64,000 nt of DNA from Semisulcospira habei (taxonomy: Eukaryota; Mollusca; Gastropoda; Semisulcospiridae). Positions 41,500-52,475 of this stretch are shown one piece after another. Both the position numbers and the translations under genes were made by a program. Location of the stretch: the NCBI GenBank assembly GCA_036245525.1, contig BTPG01000006.1:90321504-90385503 (forward strand), written 5' to 3'. Position 1 is the stretch's first letter. Every line of letters begins with the position of its first letter. A model generated the notes under the pieces. The model did no database searches and was not told where the DNA came from. It saw nothing but the letters and a program-made list of their open reading frames with translations.

Positions 41500-41645
41500 A
41501 TAGTTCACCTGTCATTAAAGACCATCATTTAGGTGGCTGTCGCTGTGACTGTGGCTGTCGACAGCCACCTAAATGATGGTCTTTAATGACAGGTGACACT
41601 TTTCGCCCTTCAAGACTTCTATTGAGAGAGCAACCTGTCTGTTAA
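41500..41645. repeat. family I palindrome, best copy
   Basis: cacctgtcattaaagaccat and aatgatggtctttaatgaca are perfect inverses around gctgtcgctgtgactgtggc. A half copy is at 40925-41030. Confidence 0.85.
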
Positions 41646-42156
41646 AAACACTTTTTCCTCGCAAGAGAAGTGGCTGCTGAGACCAGGTTTCGTTGTAATA
41701 ATAAAGTATTACTGCTTTGTCACCATAAATTGAACAAATCGGTAGAGTAGCATGGGGCTAAACGCCCCCCTTAAGCAAGAAATGCTCTCTGTCTTCTGAA
41801 ATACGCTGTAAAGAGCCACAAATGCATGTATAGCTTGGGATGTAGTAAAGGTTTGTATACACAAACATTCTTTCTGATAACGATGAAAAAACAAACACAG
41901 TGAATGAAAGAAATAAAAAATTTATTTGGCCGTTTTGCCCCACTTGGGGGGTCAAACGCCCTGGAGGGTGGGGCTAAATGGCGAGACTGGGCGTTTTACC
42001 CCACCTTGACAGGCGTTTTGCCCCATGACCTGAAAAGTTAGAAAACCAATAAAACAGAAGCTTTTTGTCTACAAACATTCGGAATGTCCAATGTCCGTTC
42101 TAACTCTGTTCCAGGTTTATTGCAGGAAAGGCGGATTCGTGTCATTTTAGGCATGT

Positions 42157-44628
42157 CTATTCCGACTCTGCCTCAGATTCACAGTTAGGACAGATGAAGT
42201 AGGGAAGCCCTGGGGTGCACTCGTCATGAGCCCACAGTAAACATATTTGACACTGGACCCATGTCTCACGAGATCTGGAGTTGCAGAATAGTTCGCCACA
42301 TACCAAACAAGGCCATTCCTCATTTTCATCACTTGACTCCTCATCAGATTCTGGACGTCTCCTTTTACCTTTTCTGGAGTTGGATTTGCTATTCCCAGCC
42401 TTTGGTTTGTTCCTTGATTCTGCGTCTTTCTTGTTTGTTTCTGCCATTTTTTTCTTTTCTTTAGCCGCTTTTTTCTTTTCTTCCGTTGCTTTTTTCATGG
42501 CTTGTCTTTCCACGAGTTTGGCCTTGTAAGGAGATGAGGTCAGCACTTCTGCCACCTCTCTCTTTCTTCCAGCTGATTTTCTTTTATGCTGCATCTTTGG
42601 AATAGGAGACAGATTAGTGATCATCTCTCTGATGCTGTCATTGGGATTGGAGCTGGTGCTGCTTGTCTCGGTAGTTGCAGTGTTTTTAATAATGCAGTCG
42701 TAGTGACCAACATCCTCACCGACACTTGTAAATCGCACGATTAAGAAACTGTTCTCTCCTTGGCCATAGCGCTGGATCACTACATTGTTGCTGTTGATCA
42801 CAATGATCTGTTTTGTCAGAACCTTGCTAGTGGCACAGATTTCTAGCTCGCCTGGTAGAGACTTTGGTTCTGCCATTGCTGCAATGCGTTCCTCAACTGT
42901 TGAGAAGTGGATCCATTGTGGTAGATCTGCATTCAATGTGTCTTCATCTAGATCTGCGTAATCACTGAAGTGACTACACATGTAGGAGACTACCTGCGCC
43001 CGAAGCCCATCAGCCTGGCTTGTTTCATTGACCTTCATGACCACTGATGTTAGCTCCCCATGCTCATCCCGCCCTGCATTTTGGAGGTTTGCATCAAGAC
43101 CAGTGACAAGGCTCCTGAAGAAACATCTGCCATCCCCAAATGTCTTAATGACTCTCATGTCATACATGCATTCTGCAGCTGTTGAAGATAGGGTGCGGCA
43201 TGCTGGTTCTTCCAATGTCGTAGGTTGATCTGACGAATGAACGCGGGGCGGTATGCAGAATGGCATGGGTTCATTTTGCGCTTTGTGAACTTCTGTTTCA
43301 TCTTGCAGGGTTGCCTCTCTGGCATCTGGAGATCCTCCATCTCCTGCAGGCATCCCATCAGTGGAGGTCAATAGATTTACGTCTCTCGGTTCATCCATCT
43401 CCAGAACCCCTTCAAAGTCAGCGTCCGTGAACACGTTGGGATCAAAGGGTTCCAGACCACAGGTCTTAAAGCCATTCACAGCTTTCTCTGGAAGTGCTGT
43501 CCTGAGGAAAGCTTTCCCTGAAAGGGCAGCCATGTTGTGCACATTGATCCGCTGACCTGGGTTTGAAACCATCCAGTTGTCTGCTTCAGCATTGAAACTG
43601 GCTTTCAAGGCTTTGAAATAGGTCCGGTCAAGTGGCTGCAGTTTGTGGGTACAGTGGGGAGGAAACGATATCAGTTCAATGCCTTTTTCGCGGCAAAAGT
43701 GGACAGCTTCCAAAGTTTTATGGCTGTGATGGCCATCCAGTAATATCAGCTGGGGGTTGTCTGGAGAGGCATTCGTGAAGTCCGCGAAGTGTGCAAGCCA
43801 CTTCATGAACAGCTGTGCATCAGTCCAGCCACTTTGACTTGCATAGCCTACTGATTGTGGTGGAGCTCCATTCATCAAGGACTCTACCATCCTCTTGCGT
43901 GGAAAGATGAACATTGGTGCCAAGAAGACACCGGCTGCACTGCAGGCGCACACAAGAGTCACAAGTGTACCCCTTTCATCACTCGTAGCTTTACCCACAA
44001 GTCTTGCCCCCTTTTCAGCCACAATCCTTCCTGGTTTTTGGACAGTGGACAGACCGGTCTCATCCATGTTCCAAAGCCTTGCTGGAGTGTAGGATTTGGA
44101 CACCAAACTATCCTTGAATATCTCAAAGAAACGTTGAACTTGGTTCCTATTGAACCCAGAAAAACGCGCTATGCTTGTGGATACAGGCTGCCGGATAGTG
44201 AGATTATGGCGAGCTATGAAGTTCCTGACCCAGTCCTTTCCTGCCATCTTGGTTTCCTTGTTGAAGGGGTGACTAATTTTAGCCTTTTCACAGAGATCAA
44301 AAGCCAGGCGTCTGAGATCCAGAAAACGCAATCCATAAAACCGCCTCTGCATATTGATCACATGTTCTTTCAAGTGAAGTTCAATCTCAGACGGCAGAAA
44401 TGATTTGCCTCGTCCGAATTTTTGCACGCCTGGATGAACAACTTGTTTGTCCCTGTGTCTTCTCAAGGTCCTCTGAGGAACACCAAACTCTTTACTTGCA
44501 CGGTTAATCGAAAGCCCGTTGTTAATGGCCCGCAAAGCATCTGCCAAGTTTGTTGCGCCATAGCTGCCCCTGTCAGTCTTCCTTTTGTACACACGCACCA
44601 TTATCTGTTGACAAGACAGAACAAACAA
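42157..44628 (-). CDS. pogo-like transposase fused to OTU protease domain and PHD finger (823 aa)
   Basis: Domains in order: Psq-type helix-turn-helix about residues 14-62 (YKRKTDRGSYG...ASKEFGVPQRTLRRH); CENP-B/Tc5-type HTH about 72-170; DDE_1 catalytic domain about 178-355 with aspartates D189 (WNMDETG), D298 (LILLDGHHSH) and D334 (HKLQPLDRTYF), a D-D-35-D spacing; a linker; an OTU-like domain about 492-650 with the classical FGDGRCFFRSL box (D499, C502) and a C-terminal GHYD (H642); a Lys/Glu-rich stretch 705-745; and a C4HC3 PHD finger at 774-816 (C774, C777, C793, C796, H801, C804, C813, C816). Met10 (44601) is likely the real start, since MVRVYKRKTDRG is where such proteins usually begin. 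Transposition is its expected role; deubiquitinase activity and chromatin reading are inferred. No frameshift or stop, so it may still be active. Confidence 0.93.
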   Translation of the reverse strand: MFVLSCQQIMVRVYKRKTDRGSYGATNLADALRAINNGLSINRASKEFGVPQRTLRRHRDKQVVHPGVQKFGRGKSFLPSEIELHLKEHVINMQRRFYGLRFLDLRRLAFDLCEKAKISHPFNKETKMAGKDWVRNFIARHNLTIRQPVSTSIARFSGFNRNQVQRFFEIFKDSLVSKSYTPARLWNMDETGLSTVQKPGRIVAEKGARLVGKATSDERGTLVTLVCACSAAGVFLAPMFIFPRKRMVESLMNGAPPQSVGYASQSGWTDAQLFMKWLAHFADFTNASPDNPQLILLDGHHSHKTLEAVHFCREKGIELISFPPHCTHKLQPLDRTYFKALKASFNAEADNWMVSNPGQRINVHNMAALSGKAFLRTALPEKAVNGFKTCGLEPFDPNVFTDADFEGVLEMDEPRDVNLLTSTDGMPAGDGGSPDAREATLQDETEVHKAQNEPMPFCIPPRVHSSDQPTTLEEPACRTLSSTAAECMYDMRVIKTFGDGRCFFRSLVTGLDANLQNAGRDEHGELTSVVMKVNETSQADGLRAQVVSYMCSHFSDYADLDEDTLNADLPQWIHFSTVEERIAAMAEPKSLPGELEICATSKVLTKQIIVINSNNVVIQRYGQGENSFLIVRFTSVGEDVGHYDCIIKNTATTETSSTSSNPNDSIREMITNLSPIPKMQHKRKSAGRKREVAEVLTSSPYKAKLVERQAMKKATEEKKKAAKEKKKMAETNKKDAESRNKPKAGNSKSNSRKGKRRRPESDEESSDENEEWPCLVCGELFCNSRSRETWVQCQICLLWAHDECTPGLPYFICPNCESEAESE
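42679..43155 (-). other. OTU cysteine-protease-like domain segment of the transposase
   Basis: Residues about 492-650. The D-G-x-C and late H-Y-D residues of the OTU catalytic triad are all kept. Between them run GLRAQVVSYMCSHFSDY and WIHFSTVEERIAAMAEP, typical of the helical part of OTU folds, and LEICATSKVLTKQIIVINS, resembling the strand region before the His. Confidence 0.85.
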
Positions 44629-45499
44629 ACTTCTAATAACAGGAAAGTCAATGTAATGTCATGTACAAGTAAACAGACAGTCAATAAAGCAAATAGTTCA
44701 GTGGTGGGGCTAAACGCCCTTGAATGGGGCAAAACGCCCGGTGTGGGCATTTAGCCCCACCAGTGCGGTGGCGTTTAGCCCCACACTACCCACTTTACAA
44801 GCACGTTGTTGTACAAAGCCACTCAAGGGAAATCACCCAGTCAAACATGTATCACTGTTTGCACACTTTATCCTTGTAACACAAAATGCAGGCATTGATT
44901 TTATTCGTCTGTGTTTAGCCTACTAGCACTAAATAAACGGACACCCTAAATTTATAATTATTTGGTTAAAATTAAAAAAAATATGACAGTTTACTTACTG
45001 CAAGCTGGAGCGAGCTACGACTTCGCGTCAACGAAGGCCGCCGCTTACATCGTCATGCGCAAAGCACTCTGGGAAGCTGACACCACGTGTGTGCTGAGAA
45101 CAAACGGAGGGCGTTTTACCCGACCTTGCCGTTTAGCCCCACGCTACTATACTGATGAATCGGCTCAACAAGAGGCAGAGATTTTTTGAGAGCTTAGTGC
45201 CCCACTAAGTTTTAAGCCCCATGACTGCTTTTTTGATGATACAGAAAAGACACGTAGTTACTCATCTTTTTCACCAAGGGGTTTCGTCGGTAGTTGTGTG
45301 TCTTTTCTGCTGAACGGTACTGTCAGTAGCTGTGTAGAGGTTAAACTATGCATCTTTAATGCCGAGTGGTATCGTCATTAGCAGTCGAGGGGTTAAACTT
45401 GTGTACTGAATTTTTTTAATATTTTTTTTTAGCAGAAGCAGTTTGACTGAATCTTTTTTTCAATCCTTTCTCTGTATTGGATACATGCTGCTACATTGT

Positions 45500-45775
45500 A
45501 TTTAGATGTACCATTTAGCGCCAGTGCACTACAGTGGGAGATGGATGGACCATGATAATTCAAGGGTTGTGCCAGATTAGCTTGGCGCCTGAAGGCACCA
45601 AGCTAATCTGGCACTACCCTTGAATTATGGTCCATCAATCTCTCGCAGCTAGTACATAGTCCTCGGGTGACACCTGAAATTTGGGGAATATGGCCATGGT
45701 GTTGAATGAGTTAAACCCAATGTGCTTTCAGCCAGGGATGCTGTTGACAATACTGTTGCAAAGGGGCTGGTTCTG
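45500..45775. repeat. family A element followed by family G half, sharing TTAA
   Basis: A ends ggtgttgaatgagttaa at 45714; the same TTAA starts TTAAACCCAATGTGCTTTCA of G, whose right half is lost near 45770. Confidence 0.75.
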
Positions 45776-45865
45776 GTTTTGCGCACAGCAGTAATGAGAA
45801 CATCCTAGATTGTACACCTAACCAACAGTTATGGCTGAAGTAAAGCACCACAGATGGGTCAGCAG

Positions 45866-45925
45866 AAGGCATATATTCTTATGGGTGCCCATGAAGATCT
45901 ATGCCTCTTTCATTTGGATGGTGTT
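45866..45925. repeat. core-2 hairpin, shortened
   Basis: agaaggcatatattcttatg and catgaagatctatgcctctt around ggtgcc. Confidence 0.7.
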
Positions 45926-46211
45926 TGCTGGAGTCGTGGAAAAAAAAATGACTAATTTTAATCATGCATTTATGATGTACCATTACATTCACTCGTGTCG
46001 GTAGTGATGTTTTGTTGGATTACGTATAATTTTTCACAAGCCACAAGTTAAATACCTACCCCCACATTTGCTCTAAATGAGAACTGATGTTTTGTTGTTG
46101 AAAATGTCATCAAGTGGGTTTGTCATTTTTTAATTTAAATTTTCTTAATTTTTCTTTGTAATTATTTTGAATGAGGGTTGTGAATGATGTGAATAAAATG
46201 GTTGTAGTAGT

Positions 46212-46281
46212 TTAACCTTCTTGCGCATGCAGGCAGTGGTGCTGTAAACAGTATTGGTCCCGGCATACACAGGAAGGTTAA
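46212..46281. repeat. family G palindrome, TTAA-bounded
   Basis: TTAACCTTCTTGCGCATGC to acacaggaaggttaa. Confidence 0.8.
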
Positions 46282-46471
46282 AAGCTCAATGTAATGTAGC
46301 TTGCTCCCTATGTTTTTAGTTCTGACAGTTTGGATTGTGAAAACGGTCAGATAGACATCGGCCCTCGGACGGCAAAAGAGAATGACTCCATATTTATGAA
46401 AAGAGATTTTTGATGTAATACAATGAAAACCTCACTTTTTACAAAAATAGAACTTACTGTCTTTTTCTTCA

Positions 46472-46685
46472 TTAACCCTTTCAGCCCCAAGGTCCCATTT
46501 CTCAAATTTTGGAGGCGTTGGCTAACGACTATGTACCAGTTGCAGGAGATGGCTTGACCATGATAATTCAAGGGTAGTGCCAGATCAGCTTGGCGCCTTC
46601 AGGCGCCAAGCTGATCTGGCACTACCCTTGAATTATCATGGTCAAGCCATCTCCTGCTGTAGGGATCCGGGGCTAAAAGAGTTAA
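46472..46685. repeat. family A element, complete
   Basis: TTAACCCTTTCAGCCCC to ccggggctaaaagagttaa, 214 bp like the copy at 5331. Core-1 carries compensating changes in both arms (cagatcagc / gctgatctg). Confidence 0.9.
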
Positions 46686-47044
46686 GGTAGATGTTTGTAG
46701 TGAAGTGTACAATTTTTCCATCCATTGTACATGCTTTTTTATGTTGCTTCCTTTTTTTGTGTAAAGTGATGATGATAAGCTAACTATTTTGTACTGAACG
46801 AGCAGGAAACAGTGATTGAAAGATGTACAATATATATCATGGTTGTATTTTACTTGGGATGTGATTAATGAATACACAGATTTGTATTTGTACCCCCATT
46901 ACCTTCGTTTTGTGTGCGTGCAAGCATGCATGTATGAGTGTGCTAAGGTAAGAGATTCACAGTACAATGATTTGAAAGTCTGTTTGCCTTGGCTTTAGAG
47001 CCAAAGTTGACAAAATTGAAAGCATTGTTTAAATCACTACCTAT

Positions 47045-47047
47045 GTG

Positions 47048-47125
<78 letters not shown>

Positions 47126-47126
47126 G
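47045..47126 (+). repeat. (TG)n microsatellite
   Basis: About 40 TG units followed by gacagagagagag. Confidence 0.97.
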
Positions 47127-47359
47127 ACAGAGAGAGAGAAAACGAAAGCGAGGGAATTTGGTAAAAGTACAAAATCATTTGAAAAAATTGCCTGGGCATT
47201 TTTCTCTTGTTCTTACCTTAATCATAAATTTGTCACGGTCAGTACGAAGTCATGATTTTAACCAAACAATGTGTCATTTGCTGTCTATGTGGTAATTCAT
47301 ATACTACAATAATTTTATAACTGATGCATGTAGTTCATGCTGGCAACCTCAGCAGCAAA

Positions 47360-47420
47360 GCGTATCCGGGCCCACGACGGCCGCACTGTGGCCGTCTTGG
47401 GCCCGAGGACCTTTGCTTAC
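47360..47420. repeat. family J palindrome
   Basis: gggcccacgacggccgcact pairs with gtggccgtcttgggccc; then gaggacctttgcttac. Confidence 0.7.
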
Positions 47421-47683
47421 AGGGAAGTGTTGGCAGCTGCGCATAACCCATTAGAAGCAACTCTTCTTAAAGGCAGAACAACTCAAGCTCTTCCTAATAA
47501 TTGAAGTTTTGGATGTCGTGTTTCTCATCACAAGGCAACGCCGTTGTAACGTACGCCAATGTCCGTGTACAGTCAAATCAACAACGCTGGGACTGATAAC
47601 CTTGCGGCTTTCCCCAATAAATTTAACGTACCACAAACACCACCATTGAAAACACGGCCTGAACTGACCGCGTCTCTCATGTG

Positions 47684-47965
47684 TAGCCGCCGTGTGCGAT
47701 CTGTGAAGTGCTTGAAGCCGTAAGGTGCAAAGTCACAGTCCAGTAGACTTCGGTGCAGATCTCTAGACATAATTGCTTTACTGGACATTTTCTTTGAATT
47801 ATTTATAACTTGTTGCGCAACGAGTCATGTTGGAGGAATGTTCAGTTGCACGAGTGCACGCATGCTCATCATACGCGCGTCAAGAGGCTGACGTGTCAGA
47901 AGCGATGGTTCACACTGGTTGTCTTCCTCGATTCGCTACCGCTGATCGGGGAGACAACCAGTGTG
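47684..47965. repeat. family H remnant (47684-47745) and family M palindrome (47910-47965)
   Basis: H: gatctgtgaagtgcttgaag / gtgcaaagtcacagtccag. M: cacactggttgtcttcctcg and gagacaaccagtgtg around ctaccgctgatcg. Confidence 0.65.
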
Positions 47966-48089
47966 TTGTCAGCTAGGCTTTAGGAGAGGCTGATGCCCAG
48001 GGTGATGGCTGGTTGCGCAAGGCAGCTACACAAGCACCAAATAATCAGACACTACCCTTGACTGTCGATCCGTCTCCTAGATATGCTAC

Positions 48090-48300
48090 TTAACCCTTTT
48101 CACCCTGATACACATTGCTTGAAATAAATTTGACTATCGTACTTCAAGGGTGGCGCCAGAATAGCTTGGCGCCTGAGGCGCCAAGCTATTCTGGCACCAC
48201 CCTTGAGCTAAAATGGTTCATCTAACTTGTAATCTGTAACGTAACCTTGATAGGACACCAAGCACAATTTTTGAATCAGCCTCAGGATGTAATGGGTTAA
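48090..48300. repeat. family B element, complete, TTAA-bounded
   Basis: TTAACCCTTTTCACCCTGAT to caggatgtaatgggttaa, 211 bp. Core-1 has a tga loop. A core-1 right-arm fragment lies just before it (48046-48082). Confidence 0.88.
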
Positions 48301-48454
48301 GAGATAAGGATCAGTCATTTTATTTCAAGTTTCAAAGCAGGCGATCCATCTCTTTGACTTGTAACTGGAAAAAAAAAAGATGTGCAAATCAGTCTTGAGT
48401 CTAACAGAAAGCAAACATGTACATTTGCTGTTTGTATCCCTTAGCAAAGATTTT

Positions 48455-49779
48455 GCGCTGTAGGTACATGTTGCTAGAATCAGTGATATACACAACATGT
48501 CTGATTTGCGCTGTAGGTACATGTTGCTAGAATCAGTGATATAAACAACATGTCTGATTTGCGCTGTAGGTACATGTTGCTAGAATCAGTGATATACACA
48601 ACATGTCTGATTTGCGCTGTAGGTACATGTTGCTAGAATCAGTGATATACACAACATGTCTGATTTGCGCTGTAGGTACATGTTGCTAGAATCAGTGATA
48701 TACACAACATGTCTGATTTGCGCTGTAGGTACATGTTGCTAGAATCAGTGATATACACAACATGTCTGATTTGCGCTGTAGGTACATGTTGCTAGAATCA
48801 GTGATATACACAACATGTCTGATTTGCGCTGTAGGTACATGTTGCTAGAATCAGTGATATACACAACATGTCTGATTTGCGCTGTAGGTACATGTTGCTA
48901 GAATCAGTGATATACACAACATGTCTGATTTGCGCTGTAGGTACATGTTGCTAGAATCAGTGATATACACAACATGTCTGATTTGCGCTGTAGGTACATG
49001 TTGCTAGAATCAGTGATATACACAACATGTCTGATTTGCGCTGTAGGTACATGTTGCTAGAATCAGTGATATACACAACATGTCTGATTTGCGCTGTAGG
49101 TACATGTTGCTAGAATCAGTGATATACACAACATGTCTGATTTGCGCTGTAGGTACATGTTGCTAGAATCAGTGATATACACAACATGTCTGATTTGCGC
49201 TGTAGGTACATGTTGCTAGAATCAGTGATATACACAACATGTCTGATTTGCGCTGTAGGTACATGTTGCTAGAATCAGTGATATACACAACATGTCTGAT
49301 TTGCGCTGTAGGTACATGTTGCTAGAATCAGTGATATACACAACATGTCTGATTTGCGCTGTAGGTACATGTTGCTAGAATCAGTGATATACACAACATG
49401 TCTGATTTGCGCTGTAGGTACATGTTGCTAGAATCAGTGATATACACAACATGTCTGATTTGCGCTGTAGGTACATGTTGCTAGAATCAGTGATATACAC
49501 AACATGTCTGATTTGCGCTGTAGGTACATGTTGCTAGAATCAGTGATATACACAACATGTCTGATTTGCGCTGTAGGTACATGTTGCTAGAATCAGTGAT
49601 ATACACAACATGTCTGATTTGCGCTGTAGGTACATGTTGCTAGAATCAGTGATATACACAACATGTCTGATTTGCGCTGTAGGTACATGTTGCTAGAATC
49701 AGTGATATACATAACATGTCTGATTTGCGCTGTAGGTACATGTTGCTAGAATCAGTGATATACATAACATGTCTGATTG
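48455..49779 (+). repeat. 53-bp tandem array, 25 copies, nearly identical
   Basis: Period 53 measured from gcgctgtagg at 48455, 48508 ... 49727. Only single-base variants are visible (tataaacaac in copy 2; tacataac in the last two). Each unit holds an inverted repeat acatgttg ... caacatgt. No spacers. Confidence 0.97.
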
Positions 49780-50039
49780 TGTCTCCTCTAGAATGTAGAA
49801 TTTGATCTACAGGTAGATTCTGTGTTGTGTATGATATTAATTCCATATTAACGGATGTGATACCCTGCTAACAAAGAAGATGACTGATGCATGTAAATAC
49901 TGCAGGTGTGTATATTGACTACCATTGTTAAACCTTGCTCTGGTTTCAACAAACTGGTTTGTTATTTGTTTGCAGTCGCACACTTCTCCCCAAACATCTG
50001 CCTCATTGTTAGGATGTAAATGGGGACAAATCGCTATCG

Positions 50040-50106
50040 GGAAAAAGGCATAGATTCTCATGAGCCCCTGCTATCGCAGGGGCTCATGAGAATCTATGCC
50101 TTTTGC
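50040..50106. repeat. core-2 hairpin (D)
   Basis: aaaaggcatagattctcatg and its complement around gctatcgc; every arm substitution is matched on the other arm. Confidence 0.88.
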
Positions 50107-50339
50107 CGATATTTGTGATTGGCTGCTGGATCGTTTGGTGGAATATGTTTCGGTTTCAAAAATGTACATTTGTACAGTGATGGAATAAATGACTTAATTC
50201 TCATTGAATGTTCAGAGCTCAATTACTAATACTTACGATGCTACCGACATGGACCGACATGTTTTGTACTATGGATATTCTCCAGTCTAGGCATCGTTTC
50301 TCTATAGCAGAATTAATGAAAATAGATTCACTCATATGA

Positions 50340-50705
50340 CGCATCAGTAGGAGACGGATCGGCCATGACAGTTCAAGGGCGGTGCCAGAGTGCCGGTGAA
50401 GTTGCCAATCTAGACGGCCCTAACTTCAGTTACTGAAACCAGGCTTTCCGTTAACGGAAAATTCTTTGTATTTGACGGACGAATTTGACAGGGCCGGAAA
50501 AAAATGGAAGGCCGTCCGTCCCGGAGACGGACTAATCTTGAGAAAAAAATGAACTTATCCCAGCTGTGTTTCAAGTACGCGACGGATTGTAGAGCGTTTG
50601 GGACTGATTCTTTTGTCATGCTGACCGTCCTCAAGAGGGACAAATTTAAATCCTAGCGGAAAGCCTGTAAACTACAATGGCCGACCAGTCTCCCCCGTAG
50701 ATGGT
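50340..50705. repeat. core-1-type element split by about 260 bp of unrelated DNA
   Basis: Left gagacggatcggccatgaca then gttcaagggcggtgccagag; right gtaaactacaatggccgacc then agtctccc. The middle (50400-50665) has its own inverted motifs (ggccgtccgtcccggagacg). Confidence 0.5.
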
Positions 50706-50744
50706 AGGCAGTCTGTACAGACACGTCTAAAGGTCGTGACCAGA

Positions 50745-51720
50745 GCCGGATCCAGGGGGGGGAGGGGGTGCTTTGTACTACAGCCCCCTTCTCCCTCCCC
50801 CTCCTCCCCCCGGCTTTAAAAAAAAAAATCGTTCACTGCCAGTCCACAACTTGGTCCGAGAAGGAGGGGGGGAGGGGGGTGCTTTAATGTTATTGCAGCA
50901 CCCGCTACTCCCCCCCCCCCCTCTATCCACTGTACCGTCACAATTACAACAGTGTACAGTTTTTACATTGTCGTTGAGCAACCACCACCACCACCCCCAC
51001 CACCCTTGAAAACTGATTGATCCGGCGCTGGTGACAGTGTAAGGTGTAAATATGCGAAACACCCCTAAGAAAAACAGAAAGCGCAGGACGCATGAGCGGC
51101 ATTACCTTGCAGTGTGTGCGCTCTTGAACAGGTAAATGATATGTAATATGTACCTGTAAATACAGACATTAATTTAACACGTTTACATGCATGGGAATTG
51201 TCCGCGAAATCCGCGAAATTCCGCGGGAAAAAGAAATCGTCCGCGAAAGAGAGAGAAAAAAAAAAAGACGTTTCCGCGAAAAACCATTTTGGGTAGCAAA
51301 AGAAGGAAAGCACCGGTTTATCCCGCGACAGAACATGACGCGGCGGGCTGTGAACGTGGCCTGCCCGAGTGCGCGGTGCACTGAGAACTTAGGCGGGCAG
51401 ACCCAAGGTGGCTCGCCAATCCCCCCGCCCCCCCCCCCCACCCCCACCCCCTGTTTGATTTTTCGGCGCCGAGAAGCAAGCAAGGATTGCGGTGCCCCCC
51501 CCCCCCTCCCCCCCACCACCACTGTTTGATTTTCCGGCGCCCAGAAGTTATCAAGTACCGTCGCCCGCCCCCTATCCCCCCCCCCCACCCCCCCATCCCC
51601 CAGTTTTCCCGGCACCCAGAAGTAAGCAAGGTCTGTCGCCTACTCCCCCCCCCCCCCCCCCCACCCCCCACTGCACTGTTTGATTTTTCGGCCCTCAGGG
51701 AAAGAAGATCTAACGTGGTG
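50745..51720. repeat. C/G-rich low-complexity region with family P units
   Basis: Poly-C/poly-G patches and a tandem unit at 51420-51690: tttgatttttcggcgcc plus agaagcaagcaagg-type sequence plus a C run, about four times. At 51185-51290 the motif tccgcgaaa recurs. Related P units are at 55960 and 56815. Confidence 0.75.
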
Positions 51721-51789
51721 GAGGCCTTTTGTATCAGGTTGAAGGCCCCGTTTCAGATGATTTTTGTTTGGGCAATTCCCATGCCTGAC

Positions 51790-51983
51790 GTTTAGCCCCG
51801 AAGCACTACAGCAGGAGATGGACCGACCATGATAGTTCAAGGGTAGTGCCAGATTAGCTTGGCGCCATCAGGCGCCAAGCTAATTTGGCACTACCCTTGA
51901 ATTATCATGACCTTACCATTTTCTGCAACTGGTACGGTTGTCAGGTGGTATCTCCAATGCAGCCTTGGGGTTAAATGGGTTAA
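51790..51983. repeat. family A element
   Basis: gtttagccccgaagcactac left, cttggggttaaatgggttaa right, core-1 with an atca loop. Confidence 0.87.
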
Positions 51984-52384
51984 CACTTCAGAGGCACTTC
52001 TTTTTTCTGAGTGGGTAATGGTACTTCGTACCTGCAAAAATTAGTACCGTGACTAAATAGATATTCTGTTGCTGTTTGAGCTGAAAAGCAAGAATTAGAA
52101 ATTATCATGAGCTTTTAGTTGTAGGTAAGAACTTCAACTTGTTCAATTCAGGTATGACGTGACTGCAAGTCCGTAACTCGGGTAAAACATTGTGCTTTGC
52201 CTTTCGAAAACGCACACACACACACGCCATTGTTAGTGAAACATCTTGCATCGCTCGACATGTTTGTCGTTCATCGCCTTTGAATCCACAGGCGTCTGAC
52301 AAGTGCATGTTGGTATATATGAAACCGCAAGCCAGCCCCTTGAAGCGGTGAACAGTGCACATGAACCCGTTCTGTGTCGAGAAA

Positions 52385-52475
52385 ACTGGAACAACATCCA
52401 ACTGCAAGAGGTATAGATCCTCATGAGCCCCCGCGACTGCGGGGGCTCATGAGGATCTATGCCTCTTTGCCGAGA
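52385..52475. repeat. core-2 hairpin (D)
   Basis: ctgcaagaggtatagatcct and complement around cgcgactgcg. Confidence 0.87.

Larger units (their letters stand above)
38951..41749. other. intergenic repeats, no gene seen
   Basis: Holds H (39204), B (39795), a 491-bp TTAA MITE (40128), I (40620, 40925, 41500) and C (40699). Unique-looking DNA at 39273-39790 and 41040-41490 shows nothing I recognise. Confidence 0.6.
41750..45144 (-). mobile_element. pogo-like DNA transposon, 3395 bp, apparently complete
   Basis: Flanked by TA on both sides (41748-41749 and 45145-45146). Terminal inverted repeat GC[A/G]TGGGGCTAAACG. It holds one intact - strand gene. Both subterminal regions are crowded with the same motif family (gggcgtttt[a/g]cccc, tggggctaaa) in either orientation: at least four at the left (41753, 41934, 41976, 42012) and four at the right (44704, 44726, 44747, 44772). 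TA duplication and this transposase type are both expected for pogo/Tigger elements of the Tc1-mariner superfamily. Confidence 0.9.

Noticed and set aside
48455..49779. CRISPR-like array
   Set aside because: Pure tandem repeat without spacers, in an animal-type genome.
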